From an uncultured Stenotrophomonas sp. (lineage in GTDB: Bacteria > Pseudomonadota > Gammaproteobacteria > Xanthomonadales > Xanthomonadaceae), in assembly GCA_913775725.1 (NCBI GenBank), contig CAJYNG010000011.1:62001-126000 (forward strand): a stretch of DNA of 64,000 bases. Direction: 5' to 3'. Below, one piece after another: positions 1 to 8,095 of the stretch (position 1 is the stretch's first letter; every line of letters begins with the position of its first letter). Below the pieces are notes generated by a model, which made no database searches, was not told the DNA's origin, and was given only the letters and a program-made list of their open reading frames with translations. Position numbers and translations under genes: made by a program.

Positions 1-676
1 CGCTGACGGCGGCCACCGTGCACAGCGCGGACAACACGATCACCACCCACGTCCACACCGGGTCCACCGACTGCATGCGCAGGAAGTACAGCCAGTGCAG
101 CCATGCGCCCACATAGTTCCAGCGCTGCTGCACGTGCGGTGCATCCAGCACCACTTCGCCGGTGTGCGAGGACACATACAGGTCACCCGGCTGCGCGCCA
201 CCCACCTCCACCCGGTACAGCGGCCGGTGCGCGTCCAGCGCGCGCGAATGCGTCCAGCGATCCTCGTCCACGCGCATTGCGCCGACGAACGCCTGGCCGC
301 CAGCGAACTGCGCAGCGGATGCTTCAGCGCGCTGTGCCGACACCGGCAGCAGGGCCTGGCCGGTGTACGCCGACCAGGCGCCCACGTTGCTGCCGCTTCG
401 CACCACATACGCCGGCTCGCCACGCAGCGTCGTCAGTGCCACGGCCTCCGGCTCGTTCTGCACGGCGGCCGGCAATGCCGACAGTCTTTGCCAGCCGCGG
501 GCATCCCCCAGCACCGGCAACGCCGCCAGCCGCTCACCCGGCGTCAGCTTCGGGTAGCCGATGAACAGCATCACCATGCCACTCACGAACCACAGCAGCA
601 TCAGCAGGCACCCACCAATGCCCAGCCAGCGATGCACCAGGTAGGTCCAGCGCTTGGCGGTGGATCGCAGCGTCAT
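1..676 (-). CDS. PepSY-type membrane protein, 3' end cut by window edge
   Basis: The first 225 residues are visible; the stop lies outside the window. The protein opens with a basic stretch and a hydrophobic segment at about residues 18-40 (HRWLGIGGCLLMLLWFVSGM), which has the H-x-W-x-G pattern of PepSY-associated transmembrane proteins. A periplasmic region follows, and a second H-W membrane segment (GAWLHWLYFLRMQSV) starts near residue 190. Proteins of this kind usually sit beside TonB receptors and are thought to help reduce or handle the imported metal chelate in the inner membrane. The start is ATG at 676, 11 bases after the stop of the receptor gene, so the two are probably co-transcribed. 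The function is inferred from family and context. Confidence 0.8.
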   Translation of the reverse strand, partial: MTLRSTAKRWTYLVHRWLGIGGCLLMLLWFVSGMVMLFIGYPKLTPGERLAALPVLGDARGWQRLSALPAAVQNEPEAVALTTLRGEPAYVVRSGSNVGAWSAYTGQALLPVSAQRAEASAAQFAGGQAFVGAMRVDEDRWTHSRALDAHRPLYRVEVGGAQPGDLYVSSHTGEVVLDAPHVQQRWNYVGAWLHWLYFLRMQSVDPVWTWVVIVLSALCTVAAVS

Positions 677-687
677 CGCCGGCGCCC

Positions 688-2826
688 TCAGAAGCGATGG
701 TCGACGGTGAATTCGACGCGCCGGTCCGCACCCAGCAGCCACTGCGTGCTGGTGTAGTACGCGGTGGCGTAGTACGCCTTGTCGAACACGTTGAACAGCC
801 GCGCGGACAGCCGCGTGCGCGGTGCCGCCTGCCAGGTCAGCGCAAGATCGGTGGTGCTGTAGCCGGGAAGTTCCAGCGTGTTGGCATTGTCGGCGTAACG
901 CTTGCCGACATAGCGGATGCCCGCCGCTGCGCTCCAGTCCGGCAGGAACTGCCAGCTCAACCATGCATTGGCCAGGCGCTCGGCCACGTTCGGCGGCACG
1001 TTGCCATCTCGCGATACCAGCACCGCCGGCGAACCGGTGGTTTCCAGGAAGTCCTCGAACTCTGCCTTCAGTACCGTGGCATTGGCATCCAGCGACCAGT
1101 GCGGCGCGAAGTTCCAGTTCAAGGACGCCTCAATGCCACGCGAGGTCTGCGCGCCCACCTGCACGCGACGATCCGGCACCAGCGGATCGCGGCTGAGCAG
1201 TCCGGTCTTGCGGATGCGATACGCCGCCAGCGTCCACGCGCCACCGTCGAAAGCCTGCTTCAGACCCACCTCGATCTGCCGCCCCTTGGCCAGATCGAAC
1301 GCTCCATTGGCGGGGCTGATCATCAGCAGTCCGCTGACCGGATCTGCCGCCTGCGAGTACTGCGCATACAGGCTCAGCGTCGGCTGCAACGCGAACACCG
1401 TACCTGCACGCCAGCCGGTGCTGCTGTAGGTCTTCGAGAACGCGTTCTGGCCGCTGATCAGATCGGTGCGATCGATGCGAGCGCGGTCGTGGCGCAGCCC
1501 GCCCAGTACCGACCAGCGTTCGCTCAACGCCAGCCGGTCCTCCACGAACAGCGCGTACTGCTCGGCGCGGTTGCGATAGCGCGGCAGGTTCGGTGCATCG
1601 CTGGCGAACTGGCCTGGCACCGGATCGAACGGGTCGACCGGGCCCGAGCTGCCGGCATAGGTGTTGTTAGTGTGCTTGAAGTGCGCACGATTGGCATCGA
1701 GGCCCACAGCAAAGCTATTGGCCAAGCCCGCGATGTTTTCTTGTACCCGCAGCGTCGAGGTCAACCCGGTCTGGTCCTGGTTGTGGGTGATCTGGGTGTT
1801 GCCCGAGCGATCAATCAAACCGGTGGCGCGGTTGTAGACATAGGCCTCGGCATTGCGCCAGTCGCGCTGGCTGTCGATCTGGTAGACGCGGGTTCGCCAT
1901 TCCACGTTTGCATTGGGCGTCCACTGCGCGTCGAACTGGGTCCAGCGATCACGGTAGCGGATGTCGCTGTCTTCCACGTTGTAGTTGCGATGGCGCAGTG
2001 CTTCCAGCTGGTGGCCATCCACCAGCGGCGTGCCGAAGTAGCGCATCGGTTTCTGGAAGCCCTGCGCATGGGTGAGGGTCAGCTGCAGGTCCTGCCGCGG
2101 CTGCCACAGCAAGGCACCGGAGAAGGTCGCGTCACTGTTTCGGCCACGGTCAACCCAGCCACCGCTGTAGTTGCCACTCACATCCAGCCGGTAGGCCAGC
2201 TCGGGCGTCAGCGCGCCACCACTGCCGAAGCCCAGACGCGCGGTGTCCTCGCTGCCCACGGTTACGCTGATCTCGTTCTCGATCGCCCCACGCGTGGGCT
2301 TCTTCGGCACGATGTTGATCACGCCGCCGATCGCACCATCGCCATGGATCACCGAGGCCGGTCCACGCAGTACTTCGATGCGTTCGACCGACCAGGTATC
2401 GAACGGGAAGGTGATGCCCACGCCACCGTACTGGCGCAGCCCGTCGTACAGGCGCATCACCGAGGCGCCATCGGTGAAGCCACGGCTGGACAGCGCACTC
2501 AGACCATTACCCGGGTGCGGCATGGCACTGATCGCACCGGCGCGGCTGATCGCATCGTTGAGGTTGCTGTCGCCCCGCTGTTCCAGCTGTTCGCGCGAGA
2601 TGACGGTCAGGCTGGCCGGTGTCTGCAGCACGCTCAGTCCCAGCGCAGACCCGGCGCTGGCGGTGGAAGACAATTCACCGCTGCGGGTATCGACCACGCG
2701 CACGGTATCCAGCGTGGTCGGAGGTGCCGCATCGGCAGCAAGGGCGGGCACGGCGTACAGCAGGGACATGCACAGCGCAGGCAGTGTCGCCTTGCGCAGG
2801 CGCGCGGAGTTGGGGTTGGTTTTCAT
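688..2826 (-). CDS. TonB-dependent siderophore-type receptor
   Basis: An outer-membrane receptor of 712 residues. Residues 1-30 form a signal peptide (positive start MKTNPNSARLRK, hydrophobic core, A-L-A cleavage site). The plug follows, with the usual VLRGPASVIHGDGAIGG block and IVPKKP, which is typical of ferric-siderophore receptors. The rest is beta-barrel, ending in a terminal aromatic (VDHRF). ATG at 2826 is preferred over an upstream in-frame start at 2892 because it begins the signal peptide. The DUF2946 gene lies upstream and the PepSY gene directly downstream. The substrate cannot be read from the sequence; a ferric siderophore is most likely, but a copper role is possible because of the DUF2946 neighbour. 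I saw no convincing Fur box. Confidence 0.9.
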   Translation of the reverse strand: MKTNPNSARLRKATLPALCMSLLYAVPALAADAAPPTTLDTVRVVDTRSGELSSTASAGSALGLSVLQTPASLTVISREQLEQRGDSNLNDAISRAGAISAMPHPGNGLSALSSRGFTDGASVMRLYDGLRQYGGVGITFPFDTWSVERIEVLRGPASVIHGDGAIGGVINIVPKKPTRGAIENEISVTVGSEDTARLGFGSGGALTPELAYRLDVSGNYSGGWVDRGRNSDATFSGALLWQPRQDLQLTLTHAQGFQKPMRYFGTPLVDGHQLEALRHRNYNVEDSDIRYRDRWTQFDAQWTPNANVEWRTRVYQIDSQRDWRNAEAYVYNRATGLIDRSGNTQITHNQDQTGLTSTLRVQENIAGLANSFAVGLDANRAHFKHTNNTYAGSSGPVDPFDPVPGQFASDAPNLPRYRNRAEQYALFVEDRLALSERWSVLGGLRHDRARIDRTDLISGQNAFSKTYSSTGWRAGTVFALQPTLSLYAQYSQAADPVSGLLMISPANGAFDLAKGRQIEVGLKQAFDGGAWTLAAYRIRKTGLLSRDPLVPDRRVQVGAQTSRGIEASLNWNFAPHWSLDANATVLKAEFEDFLETTGSPAVLVSRDGNVPPNVAERLANAWLSWQFLPDWSAAAGIRYVGKRYADNANTLELPGYSTTDLALTWQAAPRTRLSARLFNVFDKAYYATAYYTSTQWLLGADRRVEFTVDHRF

Positions 2827-2955
2827 TTGTTCACGGCATGCAAGGCCCCCCCGCAATGGCAGGGCAGCAATCAGAAAGGGACAAACACGCACGTGCGGGC
2901 ACCGGCCGTGGCCGGCAACCTCATGGAAGAACGTTCAGTGCAACGCGCGTGCGGC

Positions 2956-3402
2956 TCAGACGGCCATCAAGGCCGGCGGCCCACGCGCTCCCAATGTGCC
3001 GCTGATCCGTTGCGGCAACGTCTGCACCGCACCGCGCAGCGCGCGGCATACCGGTGCCATCGGCGCCAACAGCAACACTGCCGCCACCAGCAGGGTGATC
3101 AGCCGTGCAGCGATCAGGCAGTAATCGCAGTCCACGCCCATCTCATGGTCGGCGTGAGGATCGGCAGCCGGCTTCGGTTTCGATTGCCCGTGCTGCATTG
3201 CCATCGCGTGATGGTCGTGGTGTCCTTCCATCGCGTGCTGCGCATGCTCTGCGTGCATCGCGTGATTCATGGCTGCCACCGGTGCGGAGGCCGCAACGTG
3301 GCCATGCGCCAGCCAGCGGCTCACCAGCGGGGCGAGCAGCACCAGCAGCATGGCAAGCCATGCCAGGATCTGGAACCGGCGGTGGAGAGCAGAACGGCGC
3401 AC
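2956..3402 (-). CDS. DUF2946 family His-rich membrane protein
   Basis: A 148-residue protein with an N-terminal membrane segment (about residues 10-32) and a histidine- and methionine-rich loop at about 43-92 (HAMHAEHAQHAMEGHHDHH). A conserved CDYC motif and a second hydrophobic segment (LITLLVAAVLLLAPMAP) follow. This is the architecture of the DUF2946 family, often found near metal-uptake receptors and linked to copper. The His/Met cluster is a probable metal-binding loop facing the periplasm. It precedes the TonB receptor by 129 bases on the same strand, so a common promoter is plausible. Its molecular role is not known. Confidence 0.8.
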   Translation of the reverse strand: MRRSALHRRFQILAWLAMLLVLLAPLVSRWLAHGHVAASAPVAAMNHAMHAEHAQHAMEGHHDHHAMAMQHGQSKPKPAADPHADHEMGVDCDYCLIAARLITLLVAAVLLLAPMAPVCRALRGAVQTLPQRISGTLGARGPPALMAV

Positions 3403-3516
3403 GCCGCCATTCTACGGGGCGATGGCCAACCTTGGACCACGTTAAGGGTTTCCAGAAAGGTGGTGCGACGTTATGACGCAGCCCCGGACGCAGGCGCTCT
3501 CCATGGCCCCCCAAGA

Positions 3517-3549
3517 GGACGGAAGGCGACCTTACAGCCCCTTCCGTCC
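3517..3549 (-). terminator. Hairpin downstream of the small phage-like operon
   Basis: A perfect 10-bp stem (GGACGGAAGG with CCTTCCGTCC) with a 13-base loop lies just past the stop of the gene at 3563-3817. No clear T run follows on the minus strand, so it is a weak or factor-assisted terminator candidate. It also roughly marks the left edge of the phage-derived island. Confidence 0.4.
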
Positions 3550-3562
3550 CCGCATCACATTG

Positions 3563-3817
3563 CTAGAACCGCGCGGGCTGCTGCACCGCACGTTCCAGGA
3601 ACATGACGCCCGCCTGCAGGCTGTTGCGGGCGTTCTCCAACCAGCGCTCCGGATCGGCAACCGCGAATCGCTCCTGTGCATCCACATCACCCGAGTCGGC
3701 CAGGTCGGCCAACTGCAGATGGATGTGGTTCTCCACCAGGCTCACCAGTACGGCGAGCTCGGCCGACAATCCGGCGATGCGTTCGGTGAAGCCAGCGTCG
3801 TTGCTGTTCAGAGACAT
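3563..3817 (-). CDS. Small helical phage-like protein (Acb2/Tad1-like tail pattern)
   Basis: A predicted 84-residue acidic helical protein. The first helix is about residues 10-35 (ERIAGLSAELAVLVSLVENH). The C-terminal helix ends ERWLENARNSLQAGVMFLER then AVQQPARF. The closing R-W-x(n)-LQ-G-M-x-L-x-R-x(3)-P-x-F arrangement recalls the C-terminal half of small phage Acb2/Tad1-type proteins that bind cyclic nucleotides. However, the N-terminal G-Y-R-x-L box of that family is not visible, so the link is only a suggestion. ATG at 3817 lies 11 bases after the TraR-like gene and starts a well-composed protein; longer in-frame starts run through the neighbouring gene. Reading frame likely real, function unknown. 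Confidence 0.65.
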   Translation of the reverse strand: MSLNSNDAGFTERIAGLSAELAVLVSLVENHIHLQLADLADSGDVDAQERFAVADPERWLENARNSLQAGVMFLERAVQQPARF

Positions 3818-3828
3818 GTCCCCTGTTC

Positions 3829-4053
3829 CTATGCGTTGCGGTGTTGATGGATGGCTTCGAAACGCTCGGCACAGGCAGGCCCACAGAACAGCTTGGCCGG
3901 ATCGTTGTCGAAGTCTTCGCTGCAGTCCGGGTTGTGGCATTCCCCAATGGGTGAGAGAGGAGCAACGTTGCTGGCCCGCGTTGCGTGCCGGGCCAATGCG
4001 CGTTGCAGATGGCGCGCTTCAAATTCCTGCGCTTCGTCGATGGTGTCCGTCAT
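3829..4053 (-). CDS. TraR/DksA-like small zinc-finger protein
   Basis: A 74-residue protein whose N-terminus (MTDTIDEAQEFEARH) matches the short coiled start of phage and plasmid TraR-type proteins. Those proteins enter the RNA polymerase secondary channel and mimic DksA plus ppGpp. The C-terminal half has four cysteines spaced CHNPDC and CGPAC, suitable for one zinc ion, followed by a closing helix. It is in the usual size range for the phage TraR subgroup. P2-like phages carry such a gene in their early region, which supports the reading that this island descends from a P2-like prophage. It is co-directional with its two small neighbours. Confidence 0.75.
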   Translation of the reverse strand: MTDTIDEAQEFEARHLQRALARHATRASNVAPLSPIGECHNPDCSEDFDNDPAKLFCGPACAERFEAIHQHRNA

Positions 4054-4065
4054 GCCAGCTGTATT

Positions 4066-4167
4066 TTATCGGGGGGTGGTCGCACCGATTGAGAACGCCG
4101 CGACGACAGTGGACAACGCGGGCTCGGCATCGGATCGGCGTTCGCAGTTGCAATGGACTTCAGGCAT
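4066..4167 (-). CDS. Very small hypothetical protein heading the minus-strand phage operon
   Basis: A 33-residue frame (MPEVHCNCERRSDAEPALS...) starts at ATG 4167 after a near-perfect Shine-Dalgarno AAGGAG five bases upstream and stops with TAA 12 bases before the TraR-like gene. The ribosome site and close spacing are the main support. A different frame covering 4050-4265 overlaps the next start codon but has an unlikely Ser/Pro/Arg composition. No known family is recognised. It may be a leader peptide coupling translation of the downstream gene. Confidence 0.45.
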   Translation of the reverse strand: MPEVHCNCERRSDAEPALSTVVAAFSIGATTPR

Positions 4168-4541
4168 GCAGGCTCCTTGTGCATGGGTGCCCCGAGGGGC
4201 GATGGGCTGAAACGAGGGGCCGTCTCTGACGGCGATCGCATCATCGGAAAAACGGTTCTCGCCAACTGCGACGCAACGTCGCGCAGGCGAAATCTGCGGA
4301 CGTCATCGCAGATCCATCACCCGCTGATCGTCTTCGACAGGATCAGGGATGCAAGGTACTGGAAGGTGTTGCAAATAGCACCCCTTTCCGACACCATGAT
4401 CAGGTCATCACCTTCCACCTCATCCTGACCACGCCGCGTCGGTCCGCCGCCGCGTGCCCTGCATACGGCAGGCATTGCACAGCGCATTGGCCACTACCCG
4501 CTGCGGTGGACCGATCCACGTTTCAAAAGGGGCCCCGTCCA
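4168..4541. other. Divergent intergenic region between small operon and primase
   Basis: About 370 bases without a convincing gene, between the minus-strand small operon and the plus-strand primase. It should hold both promoters. A small GC hairpin (GCCGTC TCT GACGGC) lies at 4219-4233. Three copies of a GGAAGGTG-like half-site lie at 4360-4418 and are listed separately. No good sigma70 pair was recognised. Confidence 0.5.
4360..4418. promoter_or_regulatory. Cluster of GGAAGGTG-type half-sites upstream of primase
   Basis: TGGAAGGTGTTG lies on the plus strand at 4360-4371. On the minus strand, CGGAAAGGGGTGC is read from 4390 to 4378 and GTGGAAGGTGATG from 4418 to 4406. The first shares the core G(A)AAGGTGTTG with the 18-base element found identically at 6951 and 8764. 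The cluster lies 124-182 bases before the primase ATG, a reasonable place for an operator or activator site. The function is inferred from recurrence only. Confidence 0.45.
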
Positions 4542-6878
4542 ATGCACGTACCGCACCCAGCGCAGGACATCGTTCCGGCGTTCCTGCAGGCCATGCACGC
4601 GCACGGCATCGTGCCGGATGCACGCGGCCGCGACGCGCTCAACGCCGATGGCACGCTGGTGCGCTTCCATGTGGAAGGCGACCGTCGTGGCACGCGCAAT
4701 GGCTGGGCCGTGTTGTTCGGAGACCACGTGCCGGCCGGTGAGTTCGGCAGCTGGCGCACCGGCAGCCGTCATGCCTGGTGTGCGAAGCCGGAAACCACAC
4801 TGAGTGCTGCCGAACAGCGCGCGATCCGGCAACGCCAGGAAGTCGCCCGTACCGAACGGGAACGGCAGCAGCGCGAACGTGAGGAGGCCGCAGCCAAGGC
4901 CGCCAACGTATTGTGGAACCGCGCCCTTCCCGCAGATGCGCACCATCCCTACCTGGTGCGCAAGGGCATCCACGCGCATGCGCTGCGTGTGGCGGCATGG
5001 CCCGTGCGCAACAGCGACGGCCTGGTCTTCCGTTACATCGACAATGCCCTGCTGGTGCCGGTGATGAACGCCACGGGCCGGATCGTCTCGCTGCAGGCGA
5101 TCTTTCCACGCACGGATCCGGCCCTCGGCCGCGACAAGGACTTTCTCAGCGGAGGCCGCAAACAGGGTTGCTTCCACGTCATCGGCAAGCCGCTGCCTGG
5201 ACAGCCGATCGCCATTGCCGAGGGTTACGCCACGGCGGCGTCAATCCACCAGGCCACGGGCGGGTGCGTGGTGGTGGCCTGGGACGCAGGCAATCTCGCT
5301 GCGGTCGCCCGTGCCTGGCGCAGCGCGGTTCCCGATGCCTCCTTCGTCATCTGTGCCGACAACGACCAATGGACCCGGCAGCCGCTGGACAATCCCGGTG
5401 TAACCCACGCCACTCGCGCCGCCGCAGAGATCGACGCACGTGTGGTGTGGCCCGAGTTCGCCACGCTGCACGACGACGATGACCACCCGACCGACTTCAA
5501 CGATCTGCACCTGCGCGAAGGACTGGAGGCAGTGCGCACCCAGCTGCTCCCTCGGCCGCCTGCCATTACCGAAGAAGGCACTGCGGAAGAGGATGCGCCA
5601 CGGTCGTCCAACGCACGCTACCAGGTGCCCGGCAACCTGTCCGCATTCGATGCCTTTACTCCGTTTCCCGACACCAGCGCGCGCGGACGGCCGCTGCCGA
5701 CCGCGCGCAATCTGGCCGAGCTGTGCCGGCGCACCGGCGTCACCGTGCGCTACAACGTCATCCGCAAGGATCTGGAGATCCTGGTCCCGGGGCTGCAGAG
5801 CACGGTCGACAACGCCAAGGAGGTGGCCGCCGGCGAAGTGATGGACTGCATGCACCGCGCCGGCATGGCCATCGCCAGCTTCGAGACCAACCTGTGCCAG
5901 GTAGCCGAGGCCAATCCGTACAACCCCGTCGCAAGCTGGATCACCTCACGGCCCTGGGATGGCCAGTCCCGCCTGCAGGCGTTCTTCGACACCGTGCAGG
6001 AAGCTCAACCCACGCGCATGGGCGACGGACGCATCCTGAAGGAAGTACTGATGCGACGATGGCTGATCTCCGGCGTGGCCGCTGCGTTTGAGCCGGACGG
6101 CGTGGTGGCACGCGGTGTGCTGACCTTCGTTTCGAAGCAGAACCTGGGCAAGACGCGCTGGGCACGGCAACTGGCACCGGCCGAGCTGCAGTTGATCGCC
6201 GATGGCGTGGTGCTCGATCCGGCCAACAAGGACAGCGTCAAACAGGTCATCTCCAAGTGGATCGTGGAGCTGGGCGAAGTCGACGCCACGTTCCGTCGCA
6301 CCGACATCGCTGCGCTGAAGTCGTTCATCTCGCGCAGCCACGACGAGATCCGCCGCCCGTATGCGCGCACGGAATCCCGCTATGCGCGCCGCACCATCCT
6401 GTTCGCCAGTGTCAATGACGAGCGCTTCCTGCGCGACGCCACCGGCAACACCCGCTGGTGGACCGTGCATGCCGTGGGCCTGGGCGAACCGGCACGGATC
6501 GACATGCAGCAGGTGTGGGCCGAGGCCCATGCGCTCTACTGCGACGGCGAAACCTGGCATCTGTCCAGCGAGGAACTGGATGCGCTGAACGCCACCAACA
6601 GCGAGCACGAACCGATCTCGCCGATCGCCGAGCTGATCGACCGCCACTTCGACTGGTCCATCCCCGCCGCACAGTGGAGCGCACAGTACCGTGCCACCGA
6701 GATCGTCATCGCGGTGGGCATCGACAAGCCGAACCGCCGCGAGGTCAACGAGGCCGCCGCCTATGTGGTCAAGCGACATGATGTGCGCACGAAAGTGGTC
6801 GGCAAGGAGCGGGCCAAGGTCTGGTTGATGCCACCGCGAAAGCTCAGCCTCGCCGGGCACGCAGCCGGTCCGTTCTGA
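4542..6878 (+). CDS. Phage primase/helicase, Toprim plus VapE-type ATPase
   Basis: A 778-residue replication protein. The N-terminal third has a charged helix (about 87-125) and a Toprim fold: the conserved Glu in AIAEGYATAASI near residue 225 and the acidic pair in ICADND near 270. The C-terminal half is a virulence-associated E-type ATPase: degenerate Walker A SKQNLGKTRW near 530, Walker B KWIVELGEVD, the block FISRSHDEIRRPYARTESR, and the sensor region FLRDATGNTRWW. A short winged-helix-like tail follows. ATG 4542 is chosen for its AAAAGGGG ribosome site; a GTG at 4506 is the alternative. Such proteins start phage or satellite DNA replication. It is intact but has no integrase, terminase or capsid partner here, so it looks like a relic of the prophage ancestor. 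Confidence 0.88.
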   Translation: MHVPHPAQDIVPAFLQAMHAHGIVPDARGRDALNADGTLVRFHVEGDRRGTRNGWAVLFGDHVPAGEFGSWRTGSRHAWCAKPETTLSAAEQRAIRQRQEVARTERERQQREREEAAAKAANVLWNRALPADAHHPYLVRKGIHAHALRVAAWPVRNSDGLVFRYIDNALLVPVMNATGRIVSLQAIFPRTDPALGRDKDFLSGGRKQGCFHVIGKPLPGQPIAIAEGYATAASIHQATGGCVVVAWDAGNLAAVARAWRSAVPDASFVICADNDQWTRQPLDNPGVTHATRAAAEIDARVVWPEFATLHDDDDHPTDFNDLHLREGLEAVRTQLLPRPPAITEEGTAEEDAPRSSNARYQVPGNLSAFDAFTPFPDTSARGRPLPTARNLAELCRRTGVTVRYNVIRKDLEILVPGLQSTVDNAKEVAAGEVMDCMHRAGMAIASFETNLCQVAEANPYNPVASWITSRPWDGQSRLQAFFDTVQEAQPTRMGDGRILKEVLMRRWLISGVAAAFEPDGVVARGVLTFVSKQNLGKTRWARQLAPAELQLIADGVVLDPANKDSVKQVISKWIVELGEVDATFRRTDIAALKSFISRSHDEIRRPYARTESRYARRTILFASVNDERFLRDATGNTRWWTVHAVGLGEPARIDMQQVWAEAHALYCDGETWHLSSEELDALNATNSEHEPISPIAELIDRHFDWSIPAAQWSAQYRATEIVIAVGIDKPNRREVNEAAAYVVKRHDVRTKVVGKERAKVWLMPPRKLSLAGHAAGPF

Positions 6879-6950
6879 TGCCATGACTTCATGATGGCCA
6901 TCAGATCGACGGCGACAGCGCTGAGTGTCACCTCACCCCACCGGGATGAT

Positions 6951-6968
6951 AGTAGATGAAAGGTGTTG
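6951..6968 (+). promoter_or_regulatory. Recurrent 18-base element, copy 1
   Basis: AGTAGATGAAAGGTGTTG occurs here and again, base for base, at 8764-8781, each time just upstream of a small DNA-binding gene of the island (HTH gene at 7035, Mor-like gene at 8815). An exact 18-base match within about 1.8 kb is unlikely by chance. It could be an activator box, an operator, or part of a phage-specific promoter. Confidence 0.55.
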
Positions 6969-7034
6969 ACGGAGATGATCTACAGAGGCAAGATGTCCGT
7001 ATCGGCTTCGCCACCTTCCAGGAGCACTTCCGCC

Positions 7035-7262
7035 ATGCCTCGTCCCCAACTGCATGCCTTCGAAGGTGAGCAGCTGACCGTGCAGCAGATCCACCAGCGG
7101 GTACCGGTGCTTTCGGAACGCACCATCCGCGACCACCTTGCCGCCGGCCGCCGTACACGTTCCGCCATGCTGAGCTTCGACCCGATCGCGGCGGCTGCCC
7201 GCGGTGGCCGCATCACCCAGCGCATCCTGCGCGCGCGCAGCACGGCCGGTCGCGACTCCTGA
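7035..7262 (+). CDS. Small HTH DNA-binding phage protein
   Basis: A 75-residue basic protein. Residues about 13-40 (LTVQQIHQRVPVLSERTIRD) have helix-turn-helix character: a first helix, a turn, and a recognition helix starting at the SERT motif. The C-terminus is Arg-rich and likely unstructured. The start ATG 7035 is supported by AGGAG at 7019-7023, although that spacing is slightly long. The 18-base repeated element lies about 70 bases upstream. A regulatory role (Cox-like or PrtN-like) is plausible but unproven; no closer family is recognised. Confidence 0.65.
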   Translation: MPRPQLHAFEGEQLTVQQIHQRVPVLSERTIRDHLAAGRRTRSAMLSFDPIAAAARGGRITQRILRARSTAGRDS

Positions 7263-7302
7263 CCCGCCCGCACTGCCGAATTCCTCCAGGAGTAGATTCC
7301 GC

Positions 7303-7941
7303 ATGATTCCCGCCACCCTCGACAGCGGCCATCGCATGATTGCCGACACGCTGGCTGCGTTCCGTGCCGGCCCCGCTCTGGGCAGCATCGCGCTACGGGC
7401 CGCTCCGCAAGCGCGTCCTCCGCTCTATATCGGCATCGCCGGCGGCAGGCGGGCGGGCAAGGACACCCTCGCCAACGGACTGGCCTCGGCACTGGCGCTA
7501 CCCTGCGACAGCTTCGCCGCCCCGCTGCGGCAGTTCGTCGCCTCCCTCCTCGGGCTGTCGCTGCGTGAACTGGACAGCTGCAAGGAGGACGCCATTGACT
7601 GGCTGGCCGAGCTCACGCCGCGCCACCTGATGCAGACCGCCGGCAGCGAATGGGGGCGTGATCGCGTCCATCCCGAGCTATGGGTACGCTCGCTGTTCGC
7701 GCGCCTGCCTGCGGGCGGACTGGTACCCGACGTTCGCTTCGCCAATGAAGCCCATGCGATCCGCCGCCGCGGCGGTGTCGTGATCCGCGTCAACCGCCCG
7801 GGCCATGGAGTCCATGACACTCGCGCCAGCGAGCAGCCGCTGCCCGATGAACTGGTCGACATCGAGGTGAGCAACGAAGGCAGCCAGGCCGATCTGGTGC
7901 GCAGGGCGCTGGACCAGCTGCTGTCGCGCGGCGTGATCTGA
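7303..7941 (+). CDS. Deoxynucleoside monophosphate kinase-like protein
   Basis: A 212-residue P-loop protein. Residues 44-57 read GIAGGRRAGKDTLA, the GxxxxGK(D)T Walker A typical of phage dNMP kinases and the AAA-type adenylate/dephospho-CoA kinase group. Later there is an aspartate- and arginine-bearing block (GLVPDVRFANEAHAIRRRGG) and a closing segment (VIRVNRPGH) like those of T4 gp1-type dNMP kinases. The enzyme would raise dNTP precursors for phage DNA synthesis. The start is ATG 7303 with AGGAG at 7287-7291. Like the primase, it has no obvious use in a pure tail bacteriocin, which suggests recent descent from a replicating phage. Confidence 0.75.
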   Translation: MIPATLDSGHRMIADTLAAFRAGPALGSIALRAAPQARPPLYIGIAGGRRAGKDTLANGLASALALPCDSFAAPLRQFVASLLGLSLRELDSCKEDAIDWLAELTPRHLMQTAGSEWGRDRVHPELWVRSLFARLPAGGLVPDVRFANEAHAIRRRGGVVIRVNRPGHGVHDTRASEQPLPDELVDIEVSNEGSQADLVRRALDQLLSRGVI

Positions 7942-8095
7942 GCCTGGAGCAGGGCCGCGCTGCCCTGTCTCTTCCCCTTACTCAACCGCAGGTTCCGACC
8001 CATCATCGGCGAAAATGATGTAAGGTCGTCCCCCATCACCGACGACACCTGTCGTCACCCTGCATCCCCAATCCCGTTCGCAAAGAGGAAACGCC

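Noticed and set aside
2827-2955. Fur box upstream of the TonB receptor
   Set aside because: The stretch is GC-rich with no 19-base Fur-like inverted repeat.
3403-3562. Second copy of the tRNA-Val 3' end as left attachment site
   Set aside because: I compared the region by eye with the last 25 bases of the tRNA and found no convincing match.
697-3606. A 969-codon plus-strand open frame opposite the TonB receptor
   Set aside because: The translation is rich in Arg, His and Ala without known motifs and has no good ribosome site. The opposite strand encodes a complete TonB receptor.
4050-4265. A 71-codon minus-strand frame overlapping the TraR-like start
   Set aside because: Its Ser/Pro/Arg-rich translation is unlike a real protein, and a better 33-residue frame with AAGGAG uses the same stretch.
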